Part shown: positions 11,749 to 19,914 of the stretch, piece after piece
Position numbering within the stretch: position 1 is the stretch's first letter
Layout of the letters: each line of letters begins with the position of its first letter
Assembly: GCF_001865245.1 (NCBI RefSeq)
Contig: NZ_MKXB01000104.1
Location: 1 to 64,000, forward strand
DNA from: Streptomyces sp. CC53
GTDB lineage: Bacteria; Actinomycetota; Actinomycetes; Streptomycetales; Streptomycetaceae
DNA: 64,000 nucleotides
Reading direction: 5' to 3'
Program-made: the position numbers and the translations under genes
Notes under the pieces: model-generated
What the model was told of the DNA's origin: nothing
The model's database searches: none
The model's input: only the letters and a program-made list of their open reading frames with translations

Positions 11749-11838
11749 GAGGCCTGCCCCCTCGTGCGCGGGAGCGCTTCGGCCGGTCTCGCCATCGCCC
11801 TCGGTACCGGAGGCTTGCCTCCTCGTGCGCGGGAGCGC
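11749..11838. repeat. Imperfect 29-bp direct repeat in the pheT-phosphatase gap
   Basis: Positions 11749-11777 and 11810-11838 are near-identical (GAGGC-TGCC-CCTCGTGCGC then GGGAGCGC), differing at two bases and offset by 61 bp. I see no gene between 11698 and 12025. The repeat's role is unknown. Confidence 0.6.
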
Positions 11839-11913
11839 CCCTCACCGCACGGCCGGCGGCCGGCAGCAACGGGGCGCCTGGGCGACCGCACCCGGTGGCC
11901 CTGACCCTCTGAC

Positions 11914-11943
11914 GGACATATCACTCATCCGGGTGAGATGTCC
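11914..11943. promoter_or_regulatory. Operator-like inverted repeat upstream of the phosphatase gene
   Basis: GGACATATCAC and GTGAGATGTCC form 11-bp arms (one mismatch) around an 8-bp spacer, about 80 bp before the start at 12026. It looks like a dimeric repressor site, but the regulator is unknown. Confidence 0.4.
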
Positions 11944-12025
11944 GGTGAATGTTCCCGCGTGTCCCGGGAGGCTCGGCAGAATCGTCCCCGACCGCGACCA
12001 TGGGGCCTGAAGGAGGGCGGTCCGC

Positions 12026-13081
12026 ATGATCCGTAGAAGGCCCCGGTGGCCCCGGGCGCGCAGACTCGCCCCGCTCGCCCTGCCCATGCTGTGGGGGCTC
12101 ACCGCCATCGCCTGGAAGCTGACCTGCCCCCTGGCGCAGCGCGTCGACCTCGCCACCCGGGCCGCGACCAGCGCCGTCTTCTTCGCCGTCGGCACCGTGC
12201 TGGTCCTCGGCGCCTGTCGCAGCCTTTACCGGGAGCTGAGCCAGCTGCAGGCCGTCGCGCAGGCCGCCCAGCAGGTCCTGCTGCGTCCTCTCCCGCCCTG
12301 TCTCGACGGGCTGTCGGTCGCCGCCGCACAGATCGCCGCCGTGCGGGGCGCGTCCGTGGGCGGCGACCTCTACGAGGCGGTGACCACGCCGCACGGGGTG
12401 CGGGTCATCATCGGGGACGTGCGCGGCCACGGCCTCTCCGCCCTCGGCGCGGTCGCGGCCGTCCTCGGCAGTTTCCGGGAGGCCGCCCACGAGGAGCCAG
12501 GGCTCGGGGGAGTGCTGCGGCGCCTCGACCGGGCGCTGCAGCGGTACGTGGGCGAGCGGGCGGACGAGGGCGGCACCGAGGCGCCCGAGGAGTTCGTGAC
12601 GGTCCTGCTGCTCGACATCCGCCGCAGCGGCGAACTCCTGGTGCTCAACTGCGGCCACCCGGGGCCCTTCCGGCTCGGCTGCCAGAGCGTGGAGCCGCTG
12701 GGGGTCGGTGATCCGCTGCCCCCGCTGGGCGCGTTCCCGCTGCCGGACACCCTGCCCGTGCGGCGCTGCGCTCGCCTGCTGGCGGGCGAATCGCTGTTCC
12801 TGTACACCGACGGGGCCGCGGAGGCCCGCGACACCACGGGGAGGTTCTTCCCCCTGGAAGACGTCCTGGCCGCGGCGGTACGGGCGGTGCCGCAGACACC
12901 CTCCGCGCTCGTCGAGCACGTGCGCCGTGCGCTCCTCGCCCACGGCGGGGGACGCCTCGAAGACGACGCGGCCCTCGTCGCCGTGAGCAACGACCGGCTG
13001 CGTTCCCCGTGCACGCGGGTGCCGGCGCAGTCCACCGAGTCGGGACTGCGCCGCCGACGGCCCGCACCCTCCTCTCGATAG
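12026..13081 (+). CDS. Membrane-anchored SpoIIE-type PP2C phosphatase
   Basis: 351 aa. Two membrane segments (about 16-35 and 46-68) are followed by a cytoplasmic PP2C/SpoIIE domain. Metal-binding Asp motifs are visible: GGDLYEA, IIGDVRGHG, LFLYTDGAAEA and EDDAALVAV. Such phosphatases dephosphorylate anti-anti-sigma factors in actinomycete stress and development circuits. No anti-sigma partner is adjacent, so the target is unknown. The Arg-rich tail after about 335 is probably disordered. A GAAGGAGGG-type ribosome-binding site precedes the ATG. Confidence 0.9.
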   Translation: MIRRRPRWPRARRLAPLALPMLWGLTAIAWKLTCPLAQRVDLATRAATSAVFFAVGTVLVLGACRSLYRELSQLQAVAQAAQQVLLRPLPPCLDGLSVAAAQIAAVRGASVGGDLYEAVTTPHGVRVIIGDVRGHGLSALGAVAAVLGSFREAAHEEPGLGGVLRRLDRALQRYVGERADEGGTEAPEEFVTVLLLDIRRSGELLVLNCGHPGPFRLGCQSVEPLGVGDPLPPLGAFPLPDTLPVRRCARLLAGESLFLYTDGAAEARDTTGRFFPLEDVLAAAVRAVPQTPSALVEHVRRALLAHGGGRLEDDAALVAVSNDRLRSPCTRVPAQSTESGLRRRRPAPSSR

Positions 13082-13091
13082 CGGCTGGACC

Positions 13092-13118
13092 GGACGGTGC
13101 GGCCGGTGCCGCCCGTCC
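13092..13118 (+). terminator. Stem-loop after the phosphatase gene
   Basis: GGACGGTGCGGC and GCCGCCCGTCC pair with one bulged T, 10 nt after the stop at 13081. Confidence 0.55.
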
Positions 13119-13337
13119 CACCTCGGTGTGTCGGGCAGGTCGGTGGGACGGACGGCGCTCCGGCGGGCCGCCGTACTGTACGAGGGGAGCCGGCGACCCT
13201 GCCGCCTCCTGAGAGGCCACCAGTCAACCGCGCCCCACCATGCGGCGGTAGCGCGCACGCGGTGCCCGTACGGGTGCTGCCTTCACACCCCGTGCGAAAC
13301 GCCGGCCTTCCCCGTCCCCCGGGTTGTCCACAGGCCG

Positions 13338-13365
13338 TTTCCGTCCGCGCCCGCTCCACTACGCT
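13338..13365 (+). promoter_or_regulatory. Putative promoter of the TPR regulator gene
   Basis: TTTCCG (13338-13343), a 16-bp spacer and TACGCT (13360-13365), placing the start site about 25 nt before the ATG at 13399. The rest of the 13119-13337 gap shows nothing I can identify. Confidence 0.4.
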
Positions 13366-13398
13366 GGGCGCTCCGAGGCACGGCACCGGAGGGCATTC

Positions 13399-14739
13399 AT
13401 GCAGCCCAACACCCTGCTCGACGCACTGCTGGACGAGGCGGGCATGTCGCACGCGGGCCTGGCCGCGCGGGTGAACCAGGCCGGCAGGTCCAGGGGTCTT
13501 GCCCTGCGGTACGAACACACCGCCGTGGCGCGCTGGTTGAAGGGCCAGCGACCCCGGGGCCAGGTGCCGGACCTGATCTGCGAGGTGCTCGGTGCACGGC
13601 TGCGCCGCCCGGTCACACTGGACGACACCGGGTTCGGTGTGGCGGGCGACTGCGCCGTGGCGCACGGCACGCCGCTGGCCGGGTTCGTGGAGCGCGCCAC
13701 CGCCCTGTGGCGGTCCGACGAGCAGCAGCGTCCGCACCTGCTGGGTGCGCCCGCCGTGACCGGAACTCCGGCCGTCGTGCCCGTCTGGGAGTGGGAGAAC
13801 CCGCCGGAGGACGCCGACGTGTCCCGGGACGGCCGCACGCGGGTCACCCCGGACGACATGGAGATGCTGCGCGCGGCCCGGGCCCACTACGAGCAGATGT
13901 ACCGAAAGGCCGGCGGGGTCGCCACGCGCAGCCGGGTCGTCGGGTTCCTCACCCGGGAGGCCGCGCCGCTGCTGCGGGGTGCCTACAACGACGCGCTGGG
14001 GCGGCAGTTGCACCGTGCCGCCGGCGGGCTGGTGGCGGTCGCCGGCATCTGCGCGTACGACTCCGACGCACACGGCCTGGCCCAGCGGTACTTCCACCAG
14101 GCTCTGCGGTTGGCGAAGGCCAGCGGGGACCGCGGGCTCGGTGCCTACGTGATCGCCCTCCTGGTCAACCAGTCGCTGTTCACGGGGGAGTTCCGGCAGG
14201 CCGTGGCGTTCGCGGAGGCCGCGCTGCGGGCGGCGGACCGGCAGATCACCCCTGCCCTCGCCGCCGACCTGCACGCCATGCAGGCGAAGGCGTACGCGCA
14301 CCTCGGGGACGGCGCCGCGGCCGTGCGCTGCATCCGGCGTGCGGAGGCGGCGGCCGAGCGGATCCGGCCGGGCCGCGAGCCGGACGAGACCGGCTACGTG
14401 CAGCCGGGACTCGTCAACGTCCAGGTGGCCGAGGCCCTGCTCAGTCTGGGTGATCTCGCCGGAGCCCGGGAGAACGCCACCGCCGCGGTGCGTACCCCGG
14501 CACACGACCGGGGCAGGGTGCACCGGCTGGCCATCCTCAGCCAGATCCAGCTCCGCCAGGGCGAGGCGGACCTGGCCGCGTGCACCGCGGCCGAGATGGC
14601 GGAGCGGGCGCGGGGAATGGAATCGCGGCGGCTCCGCGACCGCCTGCGGGAGGTGCGGGAGCGCCTGGCGGCGAGCGGCTGCGGTGAGGCGGGGAGGGCC
14701 GCAGAACTCATCGACGCGGCGCTGCGCGTTCCTCTGTGA
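13399..14739 (+). CDS. TPR-repeat regulator with an N-terminal HTH-like domain (NsdA-like family)
   Basis: 446 aa from ATG 13399, chosen because GGAGGG sits 5 nt upstream and MQPNTLLDALLDEAG is the family's conserved N-terminus. Residues 1-75 resemble a helix-turn-helix or XRE-like fold (SHAGLAARVNQAGRSRG, AVARWLKGQRPRGQ). From about 160 the protein is helical, with tetratricopeptide-like repeats (YFHQALRLAKASGD, AVAFAEAALRAADRQ, AYAHLGDGAAAVRCI). Streptomyces genomes carry several such paralogues, one of which (NsdA) represses development and antibiotic production. Which one this is cannot be told from sequence. Confidence 0.85.
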   Translation: MQPNTLLDALLDEAGMSHAGLAARVNQAGRSRGLALRYEHTAVARWLKGQRPRGQVPDLICEVLGARLRRPVTLDDTGFGVAGDCAVAHGTPLAGFVERATALWRSDEQQRPHLLGAPAVTGTPAVVPVWEWENPPEDADVSRDGRTRVTPDDMEMLRAARAHYEQMYRKAGGVATRSRVVGFLTREAAPLLRGAYNDALGRQLHRAAGGLVAVAGICAYDSDAHGLAQRYFHQALRLAKASGDRGLGAYVIALLVNQSLFTGEFRQAVAFAEAALRAADRQITPALAADLHAMQAKAYAHLGDGAAAVRCIRRAEAAAERIRPGREPDETGYVQPGLVNVQVAEALLSLGDLAGARENATAAVRTPAHDRGRVHRLAILSQIQLRQGEADLAACTAAEMAERARGMESRRLRDRLREVRERLAASGCGEAGRAAELIDAALRVPL

Positions 14740-14790
14740 GAAGCCACCTGCTGCGATATTGCCACCTACAAGCCGGAAGGTGGCAGAACA

Positions 14791-15321
14791 GTGCAGTGGA
14801 CGAACATCAGCGAAGAAACGGTGTATGAGAACCGCTGGTTCAAGGTAAACCTGGCGGACGTGGCCCTTCCCGACGGCCGCCGGCTCGACCACTTCCTCAT
14901 CCGGCTCCGCCCCGTGGCCGTCGCCACCGCCGTCAACGACGCCGACGAGGTCCTGCTGCTCTGGCGGCACCGCTTCATCACGGACACCTGGGGGTGGGAG
15001 CTCGCCGCAGGCGTCGTCGAGGACGGCGAGACACCCGAGGCCGCAGCGGCGCGGGAGATGGAGGAGGAGACGGGCTGGCGCCCCGGCCCGCTGCACCACC
15101 TGCTCACCGTCGAGCCGTCCAACGGCCTCACCGACGCGCGCCACCACCTCTACTGGACCGAGGAGGCCACCTGCGTCGGTGAGCCCCGGGACGCCTTCGA
15201 GTCCACCCGCCGCGCCTGGATACCGCTCAAGCTCGTCCCCGACATGATCGCCCGGGGCGACGTCCCCGCAGCCAACATGGCGGCGGGACTGCTGATGCTG
15301 CACCACCTGCGGCTCGGCTGA
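14791..15321 (+). CDS. NUDIX hydrolase
   Basis: 176 aa from a GTG at 14791. The Nudix box is complete (GVVEDGETPEAAAAREMEEE, then TGW): Gly, Glu, REXXEE and Gly are all in place for Mg2+-dependent diphosphate cleavage. The size and N-terminal WFKVNLADVALPDG strand resemble the ADP-ribose or nucleotide-sugar pyrophosphatase branch, but the substrate is uncertain. It stands alone, with its own upstream gap of 51 nt and a terminator at 15329. Confidence 0.93.
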   Translation: MQWTNISEETVYENRWFKVNLADVALPDGRRLDHFLIRLRPVAVATAVNDADEVLLLWRHRFITDTWGWELAAGVVEDGETPEAAAAREMEEETGWRPGPLHHLLTVEPSNGLTDARHHLYWTEEATCVGEPRDAFESTRRAWIPLKLVPDMIARGDVPAANMAAGLLMLHHLRLG

Positions 15322-15328
15322 GCACGAC

Positions 15329-15361
15329 GGAGGGGGGCGGGCCCGCGGCCCGCCCCCCTCC
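15329..15361. terminator. Terminator between NUDIX and SPFH genes
   Basis: A perfect 15-bp stem (GGAGGGGGGCGGGCC with its complement) and a 3-nt loop, lying between convergent genes. It can serve both strands. Confidence 0.8.
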
Positions 15362-15504
15362 TGCGCCCGCCACCCGACCACGGGACCGGCCGGCCGACCG
15401 GCGCCGCGCCCACCGCTCACGCGGGCGGCCCGCGGACCACACGGCCCGCCGCCCGGGCGCGCCGGAGTCCGCGGCCCGTCGGTCACCCGGGGCCGGACGC
15501 CGGT

Positions 15505-16827
15505 TCAGTCGCCCTGTACCGCCCCGTCCGGGCGCGCCGCGCCGTCGCCCCGGGACAGCAGCGGGGCCGTCTTCGGCAGCAGCTGCGCCGTCAGCAGCGT
15601 CGACAGCGCCGACGTGTCCCCGCCGCCCGGCCCGTCGGTGCGGACCACCACCGGCTGCGGCGCGTTCGTCGCGAGCTCCGCGCCCACCTCCAGCCGGCGC
15701 AGTGCCAACTCGTACTGGAGCACCGCCCGGTTGTCCCGGTACGCCTGCGCCAGCGCCCGCTGCGCCCGCGCCTCGTTCTCCGCGGAGATCAGGCCGCTGC
15801 GCCCGCGCGTCTCGATCTCGAAGCGCACCTTCTGCGCGTCGGTCTCCTGCTCCTCCAGCAGCTGCGCCACGGCCTCCCGCGCCCGGTTCAGCGCCGCCTT
15901 CACCTCGACGATGCGCGCGTCCCGCACCTTCTTCGCCCGCTCGATGTCCATCTGCAGGCTGTCGATCCGGCGCTTGCGGGTCAGCCCCCACTCCTGGTCG
16001 TACGCCGTGCGCTCCTTCGCGACCCGCTCCCGGGTCGCCAGGTGCTGCTGGTACTGGGTGGGCAGCTGGACGTCCGGGATGTTGCAGCCGGTGATCCGCA
16101 CCCCGTAGCGGGACAGCTGGCGGTTCAGCAGGTCCTGCATGTCCGCGACGTCCGAGCCCCGCAGGTCGTACGCCCGCTCGGTGCGCATCCTGCGGGCCCG
16201 CTGCCGGATGGCGTCCTGCACGGCGGCCGACAGCACCAGGTCGAAGTTGCCCGCGCCGATGGTCCGCACGAACAGCAGCGCGTCCGTGATGCGGAACTTC
16301 AGGAAGAACTCGATCGACCGCAGCGGCACGTTCTCCTGCGTCGGGCAGGCCATGACGGGCGCCGAGTACGGGATCTCCGTCGCCGTGTCCACCACGAACT
16401 CGACCCGCGCCCACGGGTGCCACAGATAGTGGCGCCCGGCCTCCAACGTGCGGGTGTAGGCGCCGTAGTGGGTCAGGATGCCGTGCGTGCCCTGCTCGAT
16501 CTCCACGATCGACGAACGCCACCACCACAGCCCGCCGACCACCAGCAGCAGCACCCCCACGGTGTACGCGACCGCGGCCAGCGCCCCGTACGCCAGCTCG
16601 CCCACCGTCCCGGAGCCGCCGGCCTCCACCGACAGCATCACCCCGCTGAGCAGGGCGAAGACGCCGACCCACAGCGGCAGCATCCACCACAGGCGGCGGC
16701 GCGAGCGCGGGATGATGACGGGAACCAGCGTGCCCGCCTCACCGCCCCGCAGCAGCTGCGCGATGTCGCTCCACGGGGCGACGGCCTCCGCGATGACCGA
16801 CCGGTTGCTCGTGCGTGCCGCGCTCAC
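15505..16827 (-). CDS. SPFH/band 7 (flotillin-like) membrane protein A
   Basis: 440 aa. Two adjacent membrane segments (about 46-68 and 80-103) precede an SPFH domain (about 105-300) beginning SIVEIEQGTHGILTHYGAYT. A long charged helix follows (about 255-370, rich in Glu/Arg/Ala, heptad-like) and then a disordered tail. SPFH proteins oligomerise into membrane rings or microdomains and often scaffold proteases or stress responses. It overlaps the upstream SPFH gene by 4 nt (ATGA), so the two are co-translated and probably form a hetero-oligomer. The family match is clear; the cellular role is inferred. Confidence 0.9.
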   Translation of the reverse strand: MSAARTSNRSVIAEAVAPWSDIAQLLRGGEAGTLVPVIIPRSRRRLWWMLPLWVGVFALLSGVMLSVEAGGSGTVGELAYGALAAVAYTVGVLLLVVGGLWWWRSSIVEIEQGTHGILTHYGAYTRTLEAGRHYLWHPWARVEFVVDTATEIPYSAPVMACPTQENVPLRSIEFFLKFRITDALLFVRTIGAGNFDLVLSAAVQDAIRQRARRMRTERAYDLRGSDVADMQDLLNRQLSRYGVRITGCNIPDVQLPTQYQQHLATRERVAKERTAYDQEWGLTRKRRIDSLQMDIERAKKVRDARIVEVKAALNRAREAVAQLLEEQETDAQKVRFEIETRGRSGLISAENEARAQRALAQAYRDNRAVLQYELALRRLEVGAELATNAPQPVVVRTDGPGGGDTSALSTLLTAQLLPKTAPLLSRGDGAARPDGAVQGD

Positions 16828-18530
16828 AGCCCCGCCTCCTCGTCCTGCTCCTGCGCCTCTCCCGACGGGGTGCCGTCCCCGTCCCCGGACTGGGCCCCGC
16901 CGCCCGCGGACACCACACCCTCACCCTGCACGGCGGGGACCGTCGGCCGCTCCGCCTCCAGCAGGGCGTGGATCTGCGGGCTGCGCTCCGCGATCCGCTC
17001 CGCCACCTTGGCGAGCCGGGCCCGCATGGCCGCCATGTCGTCCGGGGTGAACAGCTCCGCGCCGCGCTCCCCGATCAGCTCGCGGGCCAGCAGCAGGAAG
17101 TCCACGCCCGCCGCCTCCGACGGATCGCCGGACCCGCCGATGCGCACGAGCTGCGGCAGGTGGTCCGCCACCTGCTCCAGGGTGTCCAGCACCCGCTGCT
17201 GGTAGCGGTACTCCAGGATCTCCGGCGCTTCGGCGGCCGTCATCGCCCGGATGTCCAGCGCCTGCGCCTCCAGCAGCGCCGCGTTCGCCTTCGCCTCGGA
17301 CTCCGCCTGCACATAGCGCTGGCGGGCGAGTGCCTGCGCCCGGTTGGTCTCCCGCTCCACGGCCGTGTCCATCTGGGCCTGGTAGCTGGCGATGTCCGCC
17401 TGGATCGCCGACAGCGTCTCCTGCCGGCTCGCGAGCTCCTTGGCGAGGTCGCCCTCGTCCTGCTCCTTGCGCAGCTGGAGCGCGTACTCGTGGGTGTACG
17501 CCTCCTTCGCCACCCGCACCATCTCGGGGGACGCCAGGTCCATCCGGTAGCCCTGGTCCGACGGCTCGGCGTGGATGATGTTGGCGTTGGTCAGCTCCAC
17601 CGCGGGCTGGAACTGCTGGTTCAGCGCCTCCAGCAGCCGGCCGGTGTCCTCACCGACCATGTCGTAGATCCCGGCGGCCTCCTGCTCGTAGATCAGCGCC
17701 CGGATCGTCTCGCTGACGGCGTTGGCGAGCTTCTCCTCGAAGCCGCGCACCGCGCCCAGCGTGTAGACGAACTCGGTCGGGTCGTTGATCCGGAACTGGA
17801 TGAACAGGTCGATGGACGCCTTCACCCCGCCCTTCGTCGGCGCCTCCCGCACCGGGGCGTTGAAGGGGTACTCCCGGGTGGTGTTGAGGATGTACGACAC
17901 CCGCTTCCACGGGCTGATGAGGATCACCCGGCCGGGTCCCACGACCTTCTCCAGCTTGCCGAAGCGGGTGATCAGGGCCTGGCAGCCGTCCGGCACCATC
18001 ACCATGCCCTGCCGCGCCCACACGAAGCACACGGCGAGCACGGCGATCAGCCAGTAGTGCCAGCCGAACAGCGGGTGCCCGAGCACCCCGCCGCCCGTCG
18101 CCGCCACGACGGAGCCGCCGACCACGCCGACCACCAGCAGCAGCCCCACGGGCAGCATGCTCAGGAAGGACCGGCCCTTCGGCATCACCATGGGGCAGAT
18201 GACGTGCGTGGGCTGGCCGTCCGCCCGCTGCTGCTCGCTGCGGTTGAGGGCCTGACCGGCCTCGTCGAGCGGCACGGTCTTCTGCGTCATCATCGTGGCG
18301 GTGCTGCCGCCCTGCTCCCGGGCCGCCGGGAAGTCCGCCGGGTCCATACCCTCGTCCTGCGGCTCCTGGCGCTCCCCGGACGGCGACCCGGCGCCGGAGG
18401 CAGCCGCCCCCGCGCCGCCGCTCCCGGTCGCGCCGAGGCGCCTGCGCGCCTCCGCCTCCGCGACCGACCGCGGGTCGCCGCCCTCGGCCAGTGCCTGCGC
18501 GATCCTGCGTACGTTCTGGGTCCGCGACAC
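16824..18530 (-). CDS. SPFH/band 7 (flotillin-like) membrane protein B
   Basis: 568 aa, first gene of the pair. A polar, Gly/Ala/Ser-rich N-terminus (1-115) is followed by two membrane segments (about 122-147 and 157-173). The SPFH domain (about 175-350) contains VPDGCQALITRFGKLEKVVG and a YPFNAPVREAPTKGG strand. A coiled-coil region (about 350-450: KEQDEGDLAKELASRQETL) and an acidic, low-complexity tail complete it. It differs from its neighbour by the long N- and C-terminal extensions, so the pair is not a recent duplication. Confidence 0.9.
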   Translation of the reverse strand: MSRTQNVRRIAQALAEGGDPRSVAEAEARRRLGATGSGGAGAAASGAGSPSGERQEPQDEGMDPADFPAAREQGGSTATMMTQKTVPLDEAGQALNRSEQQRADGQPTHVICPMVMPKGRSFLSMLPVGLLLVVGVVGGSVVAATGGGVLGHPLFGWHYWLIAVLAVCFVWARQGMVMVPDGCQALITRFGKLEKVVGPGRVILISPWKRVSYILNTTREYPFNAPVREAPTKGGVKASIDLFIQFRINDPTEFVYTLGAVRGFEEKLANAVSETIRALIYEQEAAGIYDMVGEDTGRLLEALNQQFQPAVELTNANIIHAEPSDQGYRMDLASPEMVRVAKEAYTHEYALQLRKEQDEGDLAKELASRQETLSAIQADIASYQAQMDTAVERETNRAQALARQRYVQAESEAKANAALLEAQALDIRAMTAAEAPEILEYRYQQRVLDTLEQVADHLPQLVRIGGSGDPSEAAGVDFLLLARELIGERGAELFTPDDMAAMRARLAKVAERIAERSPQIHALLEAERPTVPAVQGEGVVSAGGGAQSGDGDGTPSGEAQEQDEEAGL

Positions 18531-18685
18531 CCTGCCCCCTCACCTTGCTCGGTTGTGCTGTTCCCCTGACGGGCTCCTCCACCCTGTCACGTGCGGCGGG
18601 CGGGCACACTGCCGGGTGACGGCAGTCTTCCCCTCCCCACGCCGCCGATCGGCGCGGGTGGGGGGCGTCCATCGGGTACGGAAGT

Positions 18686-18707
18686 GCCCCCGGCGGTCGC
18701 CGGGGGC
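18686..18707 (-). terminator. Stem-loop downstream of the hydroxyacyl-CoA dehydrogenase gene
   Basis: GCCCCCGGC pairs perfectly with GCCGGGGGC over a 4-nt loop, about 107 nt beyond the stop at 18814. Nothing else is recognised between 18531 and 18813. Confidence 0.5.
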
Positions 18708-18813
18708 GGCTCGTCCGCCGGGTGACGGGACAGGGCGCGGTGCCCGGGGTGCCCGAGGGCCCGGAACCGCCGGCGGGGGCGTCCGGCGGCGCGGTCCTCG
18801 GGGGAGGGGCTGC

Positions 18814-19674
18814 TCAGGAGTAGGTGTAGAAGCCCGACCCGGTCTTGCGGCCCAGGCGGCCCGCGTCCACCATGCGCTGCAGCAGCGGGGGAGCGGCGTA
18901 CAGCGGCTCCTTGTACTCGCCGTACATGGAGTCGGCGATGGAGGCGATCGTGTCCAGGCCGATCAGGTCGGACAGCTTCAGCGGGCCCATCGGGTGGGCG
19001 CAGCCGAACTCCATGCCGTTGTCGATGTCCTCGCGGCTCGCGATGCCGGACTCGAACATGCGGATGGCGGAGAGGAGGTACGGGACCAGCAGCGCGTTCA
19101 CGACGAAGCCCGAGCGGTCCTGCGCGCGGATGGCGTGCTTGCCGAGCATCTTCTCGGCGAACACCTGGGCCCGCTCCAGGGTGGTCTCGGACGTCGTCAG
19201 CGCCGGGATCAGCTCGACGAGCCGCTGCACGGGCGCCGGGTTGAAGAAGTGGATGCCGATGACCTGGTCGGGCCGGGAGGTCGCCACGGCCAGCTTGACC
19301 AGCGGGATGGAGGAGGTGTTCGACGCCAGGATCGCGTCCTGCCGGGTCACCACCTGGTCGAGGACCTGGAAGATCTCCGTCTTGACCTGCTCGTTCTCGA
19401 CGACCGCCTCGATGACCAGGTCGCGGTCGGCGAACTCGCCGAGGTCGGTCGTGAAGCTCAGGCGGTCGAGGGTGGCGTCCCGCTCCTCGTCGCTGATCTT
19501 GCCGCGCTGCGCGGCCTTGACGAGCGAGTTCTGCAGCCGGGTACGGCCGATCTCCAGCGCCTCCCCCGTGGTCTCGGCCACCATGACATCGAGGCCGCTG
19601 CGGGCGCACACCTCCGCGATGCCTGCGCCCATCTGACCGCAGCCCACCACTCCGACGCGTGCAATGTCGGCCAT
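18814..19674 (-). CDS. 3-hydroxybutyryl-CoA (3-hydroxyacyl-CoA) dehydrogenase
   Basis: 286 aa from ATG 19674; a GTG four codons upstream (19686) has a better-spaced AAAGG and is also possible. An N-terminal Rossmann fold binds NAD(P) (VGVVGCGQMGAGIAEV). Catalytic and substrate motifs include SNTSSIPLV, GIHFFNPAPVQRLVE (active-site His with the Asn-Pro loop) and DRSGFVVNALLVPYL. It oxidises 3-hydroxyacyl-CoA or works in reverse to make 3-hydroxybutyryl-CoA. A stand-alone enzyme without a fused hydratase domain. Confidence 0.93.
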   Translation of the reverse strand: MADIARVGVVGCGQMGAGIAEVCARSGLDVMVAETTGEALEIGRTRLQNSLVKAAQRGKISDEERDATLDRLSFTTDLGEFADRDLVIEAVVENEQVKTEIFQVLDQVVTRQDAILASNTSSIPLVKLAVATSRPDQVIGIHFFNPAPVQRLVELIPALTTSETTLERAQVFAEKMLGKHAIRAQDRSGFVVNALLVPYLLSAIRMFESGIASREDIDNGMEFGCAHPMGPLKLSDLIGLDTIASIADSMYGEYKEPLYAAPPLLQRMVDAGRLGRKTGSGFYTYS

Positions 19675-19914
19675 TGAGTCCGTCACCTCGTGCCTTTCGC
19701 TGAATCCGGCGGTGGCGGGCCCTCGTATGGTTCCGACGCGCCCGCCTCGACCCCCTGACGTTACTCCGTTCGTACGGACCGAGGAGGGGCGGGCGGCAGG
19801 GCGCGACACACGCCACATGCCGCAGAGCATCACAAACCCGGCGCGACCCGCGACACTGGCAGACGGCACGACGGCAGCCATGACGGCAGGAACCACGGCA
19901 GGGACGGCAACGGC

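Noticed and set aside
12370..15486. 1038-aa minus-strand frame opposite the phosphatase, TPR and NUDIX genes
   Set aside because: Covers three recognisable plus-strand genes and strong terminators; low-complexity translation.
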